Part shown: positions 48,001 to 60,117 of the stretch, piece after piece
How the letters are laid out: every line of letters begins with the position of its first letter
Position numbering within the stretch: position 1 is the stretch's first letter
Assembly: GCA_038503075.1 (NCBI GenBank)
Contig: JBCAML010000021.1
Coordinates: 372,001-436,000, forward strand
Direction of reading: 5' to 3'
DNA from: Gyromitra esculenta
Lineage: Eukaryota; Ascomycota; Pezizomycetes; Pezizales; Discinaceae
Length of the DNA stretch: 64,000 nucleotides
The notes under the pieces: model-generated
What the model saw: only the letters and a program-made list of their open reading frames with translations
What the model was told of the DNA's origin: nothing
Databases searched by the model: none
Position numbers and translations under genes: made by a program

Positions 48001-49812
48001 GGAGGCTGGGGCAGGGCTAAGGGAACGCTCCGGCTTCAATTTTTGTGCAATTTTTTCACGAGCTCCGCTCGCTGTCGGTGAGTCGCCTGCAATGTCGAGC
48101 GAGGCGGGGCGTGCAGAACCGGCGGAGGCGGATACGGGCATAGTGAGTGCGTGGTTGAGCACGAAGTCGTCGTCGTTGCTGCCACGATGGACATGAAGGT
48201 GGCGCGAAATGTGAAGCGGGCCGAGGCTATGATCCTTCATCTGCGCTGAACTCAATGCTGAGGAGGCGGTAGAGCTTTCTGGGGTTTTGGTGATATATGC
48301 TGGTTCCGCGGGCGGAATTGGAGCCGACGGGGGGATGATACTGAAGGCCTGGGTCGAGGAGGTAGAGGTAGTGGATTCGACAGCTGTGCGTTTTGCTTGT
48401 TCGAATACGGCGAGCCATTGGGTTAATTCTGCTTGGGTTTCAGCCTGGAGGAGAATAGTTGTATCCTTCGTCTTGACCTCAAAGCAAAAGCGGCGGTCTT
48501 CATTGAATGCTGGTTTAATGTTGCAGAGGAGGACACCAATCTTCTCGGACTCCTCCATGGCGCCACCTCTATATCCTTGGACCAACCAGCCGAATATACC
48601 ATTGTGCACAAAGAACCACCTTCTCAGCCATGTCGTCCGTGTCGGTTTACCTGTCAGCGTACGCATAAACAGCCAACCCTGCTTTTCGCTCGGCGCTAGC
48701 TCTGATGTCGGTTCCGGGACCGCTGGGCGGGAGGTCAGATACGGCACTGTAGATACAGCATATTCCTCTAAATCCCGAGCAGGCTGCCATTCTTTTTTTG
48801 CTTTTTCCTCCAGTTCCTTTCTCGCACTCACAAGCTCCCGGCGAAATACAGACTCACTCGCCTCCATGCCTTCCGACCAGGCGCGAATACGACTGATCTC
48901 GGAGGCATGATGGGACAAAGGATCAGTGCCGGTATGGCGTATTTTGAGTTGGGTTGAAGACTGCGCAGCAAAGATGCGGGTGAGGAGGCGGTCGAGAGAA
49001 GCGCGGAAGGTCGGAGCAGCAACACAAAAATCAAGACTAGCCCGGATGTACAGCTTGCGAGTTTCATAAAGCTGGAAGGCGTCTTCACGGAGGGAGGAGG
49101 GTTCTTTAGACTTGGAGGCAGCGGCATGGCGGGTGAGAAGTGTATCGTAGCGCGTTTGTGTAGCTTCAAGGGCACGACGGGTTTCCTATACATGGTCGTA
49201 GAGTTTAGTGCCTTTTTAGTAAGTAAGGGGATGTATGGGAGAACTCACCTTAAACGCTTTAAGATCCTTCCGCTGGAATGTAAGCAGAGGTTCTACAACA
49301 CTTTGTTCAATCTTCTGTGCACCCGAAAGGATGGCCCCCCAAAACGCCTTCGAACCCTCAGCATATCGTGTAAGCGCAAGCAGTGTGTAGTCATGGTCCA
49401 TCATCGACTCGGATATGCCGACGGGGTTTCCGGCAGCGACATAATTGTTTATCAGCGTTTCGAGTCCTATCCACACAGCACTCTGTTAGGATATTCGCTA
49501 CCAACACCTCCGAGGCTAAGTCCACCCCCGAACAACGAATCCCCCGAACACGTTCCCAACACAGCTCTGGCTTACCGACTATCCCACTACACATCTTCGT
49601 TGTAGCCTTGACATACTCGTCGAGCCATTTCTCGACGAGCTCCACCTGCTCGGCGTAGTGAACGACGGTGCCACGAAAGGTTGGCGAGTCAAGGGCAGCT
49701 TCTCTAAGCGTAACGGGTCTGGACACATGACGTATTAGCACGTTGTAGAGTCTAGACACCCGAGGCGAAGCACGGCAGAGGATTACATTAGCGATATAGG
49801 ACGGTTCAACAT
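45017..49812 (-). CDS. SIP3/LAM-family membrane contact-site protein (BAR-like, PH, VASt)
   Basis: A multi-exon minus-strand gene of about 1,400 residues. The start at 49812 is chosen because a 26-nt first exon (MLNRPISL) splices to IPVTLREAALDSPTFRGTVVHYAEQVELVEKWLDEYVKA, the family's N-terminus. A BAR-like helical region follows (GLETLINNYVAAGNPVG, SLDRLLTRIFAAQSSTQ), then a PH domain (EKQGWLFMRTLTGKPTRTTWLRRWFFVHNGIFGWL). Next comes a GRAM-like part (FKTLFPGRGSGEIVLLVFRATW). A VASt sterol-transfer-type domain is recognisable in EISEIVKEITRFKLPAVPVIYEPRG, ALFHVMFGDKSAVFQTLYFE and REFKYEIDYYSLLG. A C-terminal hydrophobic helix (LLILFLVVSVLAN) is the likely ER anchor. Yeast relatives (Sip3/Lam3, Ysp1/Lam1) sit at ER-plasma-membrane contacts in sterol transport. 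Two C-terminal introns were placed by eye. Confidence 0.92.
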
Positions 49813-50707
49813 CTAGCAGAAGGGCCCCACGAGGAGGGAGTGGCTAGTGTTGGAATGGGTGATTTTGGTAACGGTTGTGATTGAAATGCTGGTCTAGTTG
49901 GTTTAGTCAGGGGGGTGGAAGGAACGGATAGTGTTGAGAGCAGGCCTGGTAGAAACCGAGATAGGAGTGGAGAGAAGGAGAGATACAAAGGGAGAGAAGG
50001 GAGATGCAGAGCAGAGTCGTGGATTGATGAAGTTCACGATGCACGTAGAGTACGTAGGTATTGTATGGGCATGGGCGACAGAAGTGACCTCGTGCTACCA
50101 GCCAATCACCTCCCACCAAGCACGTAGAACAGAGTCGAGTTGCTACCGAACGAAAGCTGCCAGGATTTCTTGGAGTCTCGCAAGGTGCCAGGGCAGAAAC
50201 CAGATCTGCTTGTGGCGCTGGTGGCTGGCGCCACAGGCAGTCGTGCTGAGCCACATTCCGGCATCCTGGCCACTGGCTGGCCTGGCACAGGCAAATCAAG
50301 GAGTTGGACTCTCTCCATCCACACAACGGCCTGACTGTGACATAAGAACCCGTCCACATACGTAGAGACCGACGGACTGACTTACTTACTTACCCTCCGC
50401 TGATCTCATCCCTAGTCACCATCCCAACAAGATCCACAGTCGCCAACCTTCTTCTTGTTCTTCTTCCCGTGACCGTCCTCTCCTTTACCCTCACGTCAAC
50501 TCGCTCCCATCCAACTCGCTCGCGCTCTTCTACCACCAACGCTCGCCTCCTCCCCCAACGCACACCAACTCCTCGCTGGCTCTTCACTATTACCATCACC
50601 ACAGCAACAGCAACAGCAACAGCCCAGCACCAACACCAACACCATCAGCTGTCATCCCCATACCTAAATCAACACCCGGACCCAGCATTCCCCAGCACTC
50701 CCCCAGC
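49813..50707. promoter_or_regulatory. divergent promoter region of SIP3/LAM and VAM7
   Basis: About 0.9 kb between two start codons pointing away from each other. It contains CCAATC-type motifs (for example near 50100) and a long C/A/T-rich leader with CAACAGCAACAGCAACAG and ACCAACACCAACACC runs immediately before the VAM7 ATG. A GGCGCTGGTGGCTGGCGCC inverted repeat lies near 50215. No gene is seen. Confidence 0.4.
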
Positions 50708-51882
50708 ATGTCCCTAACCCTCTCCATCCCCAACACTACCCTCGCCACCTCTCCCGGCAAACCTCACACCCTCTACAACATCCACCTCGCCCTCCCGCTC
50801 CGTACTCTCATCGTATCCCGGCGTTACAGCGATTTTCTAACCCTGCATTCGCAGCTAACCTCCCTCACCGGCCTCCCCCCGCCCCTCTCACCACCCCCGA
50901 AATCCTACTTCTCACGCACCATCTCCAATCCCACGTTGACCGAAAACCGCCGTCTCGCGCTCGAATCCTACCTCTACGCAATCCTCACCTCGCCCGATAG
51001 CCGCTGGCGCGAGTCTCCGCCCTGGCGCACATTCCTCAACCTCCCCGCCAACTACTCCGGCAGCAACTCTGCCGCCAGCAGTACAACATCCCTGGCATGG
51101 GGTGGCTCTGGCGGCCCCATCACGGATCCGTCGCAGTGGCTCGATTCGCACCGGGAGGTCAAGACCTTGCTCCATGATGCGCGCATGTTCCTTGCGAAAC
51201 GAGACCAGGCGGTGACGGCAGGAGAACAGCACGAGGCGAGTGCGGGTGCGAAGAGATGTTTGGTGAAGAGCTCGAGCATCCTTGTTGCGTTGGAGAAGGG
51301 GCTGAATATCATGGTGCCAGCAAACGGTGGATGGGGTGCAGGAAAAGAAGCTGGTGAGTTGTTGGATGGCGAGATCCGTAGACGGAAGGATCTGTTGGCG
51401 GCGGCGAGGAAGGAGCGGGATGGGTTGCAGAGTTTGGCGAATAGCATGGCGGCCAAACGGGGTGCATCGTCGTCTTCTTCAGCTGCGGCGACCGCGGCGG
51501 AGAGGACTAATCTGTTTAGTCAAGGCGGAAACGGGAAGCCGCGGGTTGGGGGCGGCAGGGTGTTGGGTGCGCCTATACCCGAGACTGATAAAACGAGGGA
51601 ACTCGATAATCAGGGCGTGCTGTTGCTCAACGATGAATATATGCGTGTGCAGGATAAGGTCGTTGAGGGCCTCCTTGGCAATGTTACTCGGATGAAGGAA
51701 ATTGGTGTGGCTATCGGTGAGGAGATCGAGGAGCAGAATCACATGTTGTCGAGAATGGACGCGGATGTTGATAAGTACGTCTTCCTCCCCAAAACTCTAC
51801 TACTTTGCAGTATACTGATTATAGCTACAGAGTGGACAAGAAAATGCGTATTGCGAAAAAGCGCGTCAACAAGATCTCATAA
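50708..51882 (+). CDS. VAM7: VAM7-like PX-domain SNARE of the vacuole
   Basis: Two exons (50708-51774, 51831-51882) give 372 residues. The N-terminal PX domain binds PI3P: LYNIHLALPLRTLIVSRRYSDFLTLHSQL, where RRYSDF holds the phosphoinositide Arg, then a Pro loop (LPPPLSPPPKSYF) and ENRRLALESYLYAIL. A helical linker follows. The C-terminal SNARE motif begins LDNQGVLLLNDEYMRVQDKVVEGLLGNVTRMKEIGVAIGEEIEEQNHML and ends MDADVDKVDKKMRIAKKRVNKIS, with Gln at the central layer (Qc type). There is no transmembrane anchor, as in Vam7, which is recruited through its PX domain and HOPS for homotypic vacuole fusion. The protein is complete. Confidence 0.95.
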
Positions 51883-53214
51883 ACTGCTTTTTCTAATCCC
51901 TTTTTTTTTCCTTTCCGTTTTTCTTCTAAAGGGGGGGTTGTGTACGATTTAGCATGGCGATTTATATTTTATGGGCAGGAACACGACGGGTGTTGGAGTT
52001 CTTTTAATTTATTTCCTTCAATCCGCTCGTTTCTTTTTTTTATTTATACTTCTCTTTGTTTTGTTGCTTTCTTATACACTTGTTTGTTTGCTTGCTTATG
52101 AATAGTTTCTTTTGTCCGTAGGGTGATATCACGTTATACGGTATGATTATTGGGAGGAAATGTATACATAATGACCGGTTTTCTTAACCACCTATCTGAG
52201 CGGGAATACTATCTGACACTTACACTGTACCTCATGAGATATCACTCGTAGATACTTGCGAAAGCGGGGTAGTGAAAAGAATACTTGTTGGCACCTGTGT
52301 GTTTGGATTAGTATTCAGGCTGTTCCTGAAAAGAGATAATGGTTGTGGGTATACATGCAGGTACGTAACTATGCCTGTCGCTCGTGGTTTCGTGGGAGGC
52401 GGCTATTCGTGCTGGAGCAGCGAATTGGAGGCAGGGTATAGCCGCGAGTTGTGAATGGTGGTGGTTATTTATCTGTGCGTAGTGGTTTGGTTGGGCGGCT
52501 GAGTGGATGATATTTTAGTGGTGCTGGAGGTGTAGGGTGTTGGTTGCTGGGTCTTTTGGTTGTGGTGAATGGCGCGAGTGATGGGGTGTGACTGGAAGAG
52601 CACCCGTAAGATGGAAGCTATGGGGTGTTCTTCTGGTCTGTGGTCGTGTCGTTTGTTGGTACTTGTAATTTGGTCAAGCATGTCAACGGGTGGATTTCAG
52701 CTGGCTGGGGGAAGTACAAACACTCGTAGTTGGTGAGGAGATCAAGAGTTCGTATGCCTTAAGACTGGTACCTCTTTTGGCATGGAGGCTTATCTCTTGG
52801 ATGGGGGCCTTGGGGGCCTTGGGGGACCTACATGTAGTGCTCGTGTTCGGAAGAGAATAGACCAAGATGAGGCAATGGCGAACGAAGGGCAATAAAGCAT
52901 CGCTCTAGTTACATGTACCTGTAGTAACAGCCAATGTACCACAACGCTCCTCCAACAGCACCCAGGGTTAGGTGTCGCTCGCTTACTCGGCACCACCAGC
53001 CGTCACTCGACCCAACCCGCGACGTTGGCATTCCCTAGTGTACGCGCGTCCCGGGTCCGCCCCGTCCTGCTTCGCAACACGTAAAGCAACAGAACAGCTG
53101 CGTCTCCTAAGAGTCGAAACTGGCCTCTCGCACAGCTTCAACCCAGCTGTTGAGCACTCCATCCACCGCCAAACTCTCGATCAGACAGGAAGAAACAACA
53201 ACAATATTCCAATT
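51883..53214. other. intergenic region between VAM7 and OST1
   Basis: T-rich 3' flank of VAM7 (51900-52100), then mixed DNA without a supported gene. Two TACATGTA motifs lie 81 bp apart (52829 and 52910), 300-390 bp upstream of the OST1 start. The OST1 frame remains open upstream of its ATG to 52972, but that stretch has no signal peptide and is treated as leader. Confidence 0.45.
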
Positions 53215-54810
53215 ATGCGCTCGCTCTACAATTGGGGCGCCCTCGTGCTCCCACTGCTCGCCTCTCTCTCTAGCGCCGCCATAATCGGGGAGACGAAACT
53301 CGTGCTGCCAGAGGACTTCACACCGCCGCAGGTGTTCAAGCAGAGCAATTTGCTCCGCACCATTGATCTGTCGAAGCCGTACGCGCGCGAGATCATTGCT
53401 GCTGTTGTCGAGAATGTCAGCAAGGAGCCACAGTCGGCGTATTTCTTTCCCGTGGGAAAGGATACGTTGTCGAAGCTGAGCTATATCGAGGCGAGGGATA
53501 AGAAAGGTGCTGGAAATACCTTTGTTGTGACTCCTGTGAATTATAATGAACAAAGGTATCTATTCTATTTTACTTTACACGATTCCCTTCAAAGTCCAAG
53601 GTAGTAGAAATGTCAATGCTGATACTGGGTGAAACAGTGATGTCCAGTACTATCGCATTCTCTTCTCTCCAGCCCTCCCCGCGGGCTCCTCCCTCACACT
53701 TCAGGTCTCTCTCGCAGCCACCGACGTGCTCACTCCTGTCCCGGCTCTCATCACCCAGGTCGAGAAGCAATTCCTCCAATGGACCGGCAGCCAGTACGCT
53801 CTCACTGCCTACACGACCGACAAGCAAAAGAGCAAGTTGAAATTCCCCAACAACGAGATTCCCGACTACACCAAGCTTGAACCGAAAGCCGATGGAACAG
53901 AAGACCCAATCAAATCGGGAAATACCTTCACCTTCGGCCCATATGGCACCGTAGCTCCCTCCACCACTGGCGAGGAGCTCACCCTCCGCTTCGAGTACAC
54001 CAACCCCGTAATCAAGATGGAGCGTCTCGAGCGTCTCATCGAGGTATCCCACTGGGGAGGCAACCTAGCAATTGAAGAAAGCTACCGAATGACCAACAAG
54101 GGCGCCAACCTCAAAGAGCAATTCTCGCGTGTGGCCTGGGCCGCAACAAACTACTACAACCCACCCACCCACGCAATCAAGCAGCTTACATTCCCGTTGA
54201 CCGTTGGCGCGAAGGACCCATACTTTACCGACGAGATCGGCAACGTATCCACCTCCCGCTTCCGCTCCAACTTCCGCGAAGCAAACCTCGAGCTGAAGCC
54301 ACGGTACCCGATATTTGGCGGATGGAATTACACATTCGTGACTGGGTGGAACCACGACTTGGCTGAGTTTGTGCGCGGGAAGAAGAACGGCGAAGACTTT
54401 GTGCTCAAGGTGCCGTTCTTGGAGGGACCGAAGGAGCCCGTTACATATGACGAAGTCGAAGTCACCATCATATTGCCAGAGGGCGCTTCGTAAGTATCCC
54501 ATCCCGTACTATAAAAGTAGCGCCAGCACTAACGTAGCTCAGTGATGTGAAATTCAACTCCCCCATCCCCCTGATCGCGACAGAGCAGTATCTCCACAAA
54601 ACATTTATGGACACGGTTGGGCGCACGGCGATCAAGCTCACTGCCAAAAACGTTGTTGACGAGCAGCACCGCAAGGAGCTCGTCGTCAGCTACCATCTCA
54701 ACCGTACCGAGGCCCTCCGTAAGCCATTCGTCATGTTTGCTGCGCTTCTGACACTGTTTGCGTTCTCGTGGGGTGTGGGGAAAATCGATTTGGGAATTGG
54801 AAGGAAATAA
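53215..54810 (+). CDS. OST1: OST1/ribophorin I, oligosaccharyltransferase subunit
   Basis: Three exons (53215-53555, 53638-54488, 54543-54810) give about 486 residues in frame. The start at 53215 begins a clear signal peptide (RSLYNWGALVLPLLASLSSA). The ribophorin I domain follows: NLLRTIDLSKPYAREIIAAVVENVSKEPQSAYFFP, then a sandwich region with FGPYGTVAPSTTGEELTLRFEYTNPVIKMERLERLIEVSHWGGNLAIEESYRMTNKGA. SRFRSNFREANLELKPRYPIFGGWNYTFVTGWNHDL and VPFLEGPKEPVTYDEVEVTIILPEGAS continue to a C-terminal membrane helix (FVMFAALLTLFAFSWGVG). Ost1 is a lumenal, single-span subunit of the ER complex that transfers the glycan from dolichol to Asn of nascent proteins. It links functionally, but not as a cluster, to HRD3 in this window. 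Confidence 0.96.
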
Positions 54811-55674
54811 AATAGTTATTTTTTTTTTGTATACCATGCCCATTTTATGTCGTGTGTACTCTACGCTTATAAGAATTATTTTTATGTTTTTCCTTTTATT
54901 TTACTTCTAGTTTTTACTCTTTGCTACTGGCGTAGGTTAAAAGGGTTGTGCGTGTGCGTGTGTATATATGGCTTTGTGGACGGTTGGATTGGAGGCTGGA
55001 GGCTGGAAGGGAGGGAAGGAGATGGGCGCTGTTCGAGTACTATTGCAAATGGCTATGGGTATTTTTTTTTAGAGAATGAAAGAAAAAAGTTGGATTGGAT
55101 ATCGTGTGGATGGATGGTTTGGGGATTTAGGTACTGGAACTGCTTTTTTGCATTTATGGGATGTGGAATAGGTTTCATGGGGAGTATCACCACTACCTAT
55201 TCATGTGTGCGTATGTGTAGAATCGAGCGAAGGGTTTTGTATCACCGTTGTGGGCTGTCTTCGATCACCAGATATCACTCCGTCTCGAGGGAATTGGCGT
55301 CGGCCGGCCATACTCACTATGCACACGTAGCTGCACTAGGCTTGGTGGGAAGGGTCCGGCATTGTAGAATGGTAGAACGAGTCCCGACCCGTTGAATCCT
55401 CGGGTTTCCACTCCGGCGTAAAGACTCGGCCCGTGCACAAACCGGGATTACGACGCCGAGCTCGAATTCAAGCTCGAGCGTTTTCTCGGCCTCTATCTAC
55501 TGACGGAAATCTCCTCAGCTCTTACTTCCTCTCCTCACTGTTTTTAATCTCGCTTCACTGTTCAAAAAATATATACACAGCATTCAATTCAATTTAATGA
55601 CTTATCTACTCTTGATTGAATTAAAAGAAATCCTATCCTAACAGCAGAAGGTAATGTTTAACCCTCACCTCCCC

Positions 55675-55786
55675 AAAAACCGAAGCCCCACCCGAATAGC
55701 GGATTGTAATGTCGAGCTTCCTCCTCTTTCAAAACCGAAACCCCACCCGAATAGCGGATTGTAATGTCGGGCTCTCTCCTCTCTCA
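55675..55786. repeat. 55-bp tandem duplication
   Basis: Two adjacent copies (period 55, from about 55675 and 55730) share AAACCGAA, CCCCACCCGAATAGCGGA and TTGTAATGTCG with a handful of differences. They lie at the left border of the degenerate arrays that follow. Confidence 0.88.
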
Positions 55787-55989
55787 AAACTGAAAACCAC
55801 TGCTTATACAATACACAACACTAGGACACTTCTGATGACACATTACTAACGAAAGAAGTAGTAACTGACCCGCCGCACAAAACTAAACTCCACCATCCAG
55901 GCGAAGGAAGAAACGAGAGCGTAAGTCCTCCTCCAGGTGGAGAGCATAAAATCTCTAAGATTTATACACAGAAGGGAATTTTTCACCAC

Positions 55990-56860
55990 CCACTATAATG
56001 GGTGGTTGCTTCGAATTCAACACTCGCCACAAGCCAGTAGGGCCTGGGTATGTAGTTGTCCTCGTCTGAGCGGACCCGTAATGGGAGTTTAGGATCTCCG
56101 TTTCCCTGAGGAGAGTCGAATTAAATATCGTCGGCTGAGGCAGAATGCCATTCATTCACCCCCACTTCTCCAAGCGCAGGAAACTAATCTTGAAGATTAT
56201 GCATTTCCCCGTCACTGACCACCATAACAGGAACACTCGAATTAGATATCCACCACAAGCTAACGGGGCTTGGATATTTCCTCGCGCAATCAGATTTAGA
56301 GTGGTTGTTTGAGCTCTTGCCCAAGGGAGAGCGTTCCCGGGAGGAAAGTAAAGACAACGGGGCATGAATTAGATGCCCACGATGGGGCTAGGAGGGATTT
56401 TCGGTGGCGAGGGATTAACACTTGAGTGTTTGCGTTTATGAGGAGTATCCCCAGAAGAGCAATTGTTCAATGGTTTGCTGACGGTGTATTAGCTAGGTAT
56501 ATCCCAGCAGCAGGGAGCCCAGATAATATTCGTCAACCATCCACGAGAACGGCGCAACGGAGATAGGACTCGAGTTAGATAACCACCATAAGCTAAAAGC
56601 TTTGACAGTTTTGGGCAGTTCGATAGGATAATATTTAAGTATTCGTCGTAGAGAATCCCCAGAACTCTGCATTGGTGAGAAAGAACTAATTAGCCACTAT
56701 AAGCTCGGAGCTTTGATAGTTTAGGAAGGCCCGACAGAACAACTTTCGGACATTCGTCTGATGGAAATTTCCCCACCAGAGCAGGGTCACTAGAGTTGGC
56801 GAAAGGCGTACGAATTAGCTATCCACCACGAGCTAGAGAGCTTCGGAAATCCCGTGGCAT
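55990..56860. repeat. ancient tandem array, about 115-bp period, hairpin in most units
   Basis: A degenerate unit containing (C)GAATTAG(A/C)TATCCACCA(C/T)(A/G)AGCT recurs near 56008, 56237, 56365, 56490, 56573, 56685 and 56811. The larger gaps are close to multiples of 110-115 bp, so about eight units are implied. Several units carry a small palindrome right after the conserved part, such as AAGCTCGGAGCTT (56701), AAGCTAAAAGCTT (56592) and GAGCTAGAGAGCTT (56830). No protein frame is maintained. A perfect hairpin ACCACCCACTATAATGGGTGGT lies at about 55985. Confidence 0.6.
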
Positions 56861-56989
56861 TTCAACGGAACCAAACTCAGGTCTTCATGCCTAGTTTGCC
56901 CAAATACAACAAACTCCGAGTTAATTTTCACCGCGATGGCGGGATACGTGGCGATGGTATTTCGAATATTCAATGAGTGATGTCGTTTA

Positions 56990-58640
56990 TCAAGCCTTTT
57001 CGATCATAGAAGTGGAATTCCCATCCTTTTCAGCATTAGAGGGGTCCCTGTCGATGTTTGCTGTATTTTCAGGGATGTGGGAGGAAAGACGCTCGATGAG
57101 GTCGTCAACCTCCTCCTGGGAGAAGTGACCCTTAGGCGGTGGGAGCGGATATTTCTCCCTCTGCCCACCACTACGGGTATAGCTCCCAAGAGTCTTATCC
57201 TCTTTCTTGGGGTGATCTTGGGATTGCTCCCAGATCACACCCCAGTCCACCACTACGGATCCAGCTCCCAAGAGCTCTTATCCTCTTTCTCGGGGTGATC
57301 TTGGGATTGCTCCCAGATCACACCCCAGTCCACCACTACGGATCCAGCTCCCAAGAGCTCTTATCCTCTTTCTCGGGGTGATCTTGGGATTGCTCCCAGA
57401 TCCCACCCCAGTCCACCACTACGAATCCAGCTCCCAAGAGCTTCCATCCTCTTTCTTGGGGTGATCCTGGGATGCCCCCAGATCCCACCCCAGTTATATC
57501 TCCCAGAACAGCATACCCAGCAGGGGGATGCTGATTCTGGGCGTTAATGTCGCCACCCATCGGTATACCCTCCACTAGCTGTGGGGTAAGTTGATGGGGA
57601 ATTTGTGGTGGCCGGAAAGCTCTGCATGAGCTTCCCGATAGAAATGCACCAGCAGAACGACGCACCAAAACCGGGGACCTAGTACATAAATCATGGGTAC
57701 TTGAGTTTCAGGAGGGAGACAAGCACCATGGCTGTGACCACGCACGAGAAACCCGGTGTCCCCGGTAGATACTGCTGGAAGCAATATAACTCCCAATTTC
57801 CCTTTCGATTGTGGCTGCCGAAGGGCTGTTAAAGAAGGACGTGTTCTTTAGAACCGTTTTGGCTATCTGAAGATTCTCCTCGGCCGGAGCCAGGGAGAAA
57901 GGACAAAAGGCCCTCCTGCGGTTGCCTGTTTCCCGCTACCTGGGGACTATTGGGCATGGAAACCTAGGTAGGCTCTACCACTAATGGTGCCAAACTCCCA
58001 GAGAGCAAGAAGATCTTGGCCAGCCCCAAGCGGAACTAGACCCTTTGGATCGGTGTGCCGATTGCAACACCAGCACAAAGTGTTTCCAAAACCCACCTGC
58101 GGGAGTGTCAGCGTCAGATACAGAGGATGGGAGAGAAAGAAAGAGAGGAAAGAGGAAAGTGAACATACATACTTTCAATCATGAAAGGAAATTCAAACAA
58201 TCCCCTTAGCGGGGAATTGTTGACAGATGGGGCTCTCTCCCACATCACTGACCACAGCTGTGAGTTTCGATGTCAGTAGACTGTTCGACAACGAACTGAA
58301 GGAGAAAACGAATTTACCATTGAGAGTATCATCTCCGATAGATGGAAAGCGCTCTATTTAGGCGCGATGGCCGGTATCCATCGAAACGGAATGACCCGGA
58401 GTAGGTCATCGTGGGCTTGTCATCGATTAAAGTCAGCATCACTGTTTGACGAACTAGACATTACTGGATAGGAGTGAGCAATAACAGAAGATGCTATCCA
58501 GCATTGTGGGGATACCCACAGTTTTTGTTTGTCGTCATTGATGTTGGTGATTGAAAGCAAGATGGTGTTTTGCGGGTGGATGGAATATGGGTTGAAGGTG
58601 GCGTTCGCCCAAAGAGGAGTCCCCAAAATTTGGCTTGCCT
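56990..58640 (-). pseudogene. possible decayed or unrecognised minus-strand gene interrupted by a minisatellite
   Basis: Several minus-strand stretches look more protein-like than chance but do not join. They are about 58641-58420 (ILGTPLWANATFNPYSIHPQ, NDDKQKLWVSPQCW), a segment bordered by a textbook intron (GTATGT donor near 58171, CTGAC branch and CAG acceptor near 58099), 57668-57500, and 57180-56990 (KGHFSQEEVDDLIERLSSHI, amphipathic helix, ending in a stop). The 83-bp repeat between the last two changes frame at each unit. No domain is recognised. Alternatives are a lineage-specific gene with a repeat expansion, a fragment of a retroelement, or chance. Confidence 0.2.
57160..57495. repeat. 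83-bp minisatellite, about four copies
   Basis: Units begin AGCTCCCAAGAG at 57181, 57263, 57346 and 57429 (period 82-83). Each runs through TTATCCTCTTTCTCGGGGTG, GGGATTGCTCCCAGATC and CACCCCAGTCCACCACTACG. The two central units are almost identical, the outer ones more diverged, suggesting recent expansion from the middle. The period is not a multiple of three. Confidence 0.93.
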
Positions 58641-59842
58641 TACCCTCCTACCCACTATAAACGCTGCTAAATCTTAGACCGTGGATACATGCATATTCTA
58701 CATTTTATAGCCTTTCTCAGAGGAACAGAACTAACGATAGATTATTCAATAGGGAGTCTAGAAATGAAAGGCCCCATAACGAGAACCAAGAGCAGAGTGA
58801 GCAAAAATCCAAAATTTGGACCGTGAGCAAGGGTTAAAGGAGTTCGAGCGAAAGACACTTCGAATAACAACCCCGACAATGCCACAAACTCACGAGATGA
58901 AAGATTTACGACACAAGAGGGGAGTATTCTAAAGAGCTTAGGGCCTGCTTAGGAGCACATCTTACTTAAAACGAGTTTTTCTAGGTGGTTTTATGAAAGG
59001 GGGAAAAAAAACGTTCACCGATGGGAAATATTCGGAACTAGCTCTAAAAATTGGTTATTTGAGAGAACTGGGCTAAAATCCCCATTGTGTGTATGGATTT
59101 CATATAATGGTAATTGCTACGTCCGATTTTGATCTCTTCCCTCCATGTAGGTACTGAGAAAGGTTCCAGACACATGGAAGCATTAACCAAACCTCATGTC
59201 TGTAGGGCAATAGCGACACAAGTAGCTGATCCCCCGCGCAACAGGCAGCTGTGGGGAGTTTAGCTAGGCCTAATACCCTTTGGAAAGATGTTACGACACT
59301 CATTTCCTACCCGAAAGCATCGTTCTAGTCGAAAGACGTATGAACGCCTCTTTGTGTTGGAAATGATTGCATATCTAGGATCTTGAGGAAGAACAGATCT
59401 AGATAACAACTGCATGCATGGAAGCAAATGACCTAATCGCTTTCCTTTTCCTCGAGTACGACTACGTGTTGATTCCCGTTAGATTTAAATGAAATAAAAT
59501 TCCTTGGATATCTGAATTTGGACGCTAAAGAAATCACTCCTCAAAAAAATGTTACTTTCCATTGACGGTGCAGTTAAAATCAGGAATTTCGCCCAGTTGC
59601 CTGGCTATGGAAATGATAGACAGGAATGTATTTCTCGTTCCAAATCTAAAAAATTAGTGATTTGAGTGATATATTGCGCACATCATGCGCACCGTAGATG
59701 CTGCATAGGCCACCCAAAATATCGAACACATCTTTGGGGGTTCCAATCATTCTTTTGGATAAGTTTCTCGTGCACATGGGTGACACCACAAAGGTTGCAT
59801 TAATTCGGGTCGGCTCGCACACACAGGGATATACTTAAACGT

Positions 59843-60075
59843 TACTACTCGTAATACCATCGGGTATTCAATGATACAGGGATTCTGATGAAGGGGACGC
59901 CCTATTGGGCAAGCAAGACTCAAGGTGGTGGTGATGTATAGCACCGCCACTTCGTTGGTCAAGCCATTTATGGAAGTTTTCGAACCATCTATGCCGCTTC
60001 TCACCATATTCGCCCCATATCTTGATTGGTTCAAATCCCTGTATCATTGAATACCCGATGGTATCACGAGTAGAT
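59843..60075. mobile_element. 233-bp element with 42-bp inverted repeats
   Basis: The left arm (59843-59884) contains ACTCGTAATACCATCGGGTA and TTCAATGATACAGGGATT. The right arm (60034-60075) is its reverse complement with two mismatches. The interior of about 150 bp has no coding capacity. The ends do not give a clean TA duplication (TA on the left, AT on the right), so the element type is unresolved. It lies 43 bp from the next inverted-repeat element. Confidence 0.75.
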
Positions 60076-60117
60076 ACTGGATGGGCTGCCACGTGCACCA
60101 GCATGCAGTAGAGCTGC

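Noticed and set aside
48287..48910. 207-codon plus-strand frame
   Set aside because: Antisense to the PH-domain exon of the SIP3/LAM gene, whose minus-strand reading is unambiguous.
60020..60050. GGTTCAAATCCC resembling a tRNA T-arm
   Set aside because: It is part of the 42-bp inverted repeat and no acceptor, D- or anticodon arm can be built around it.
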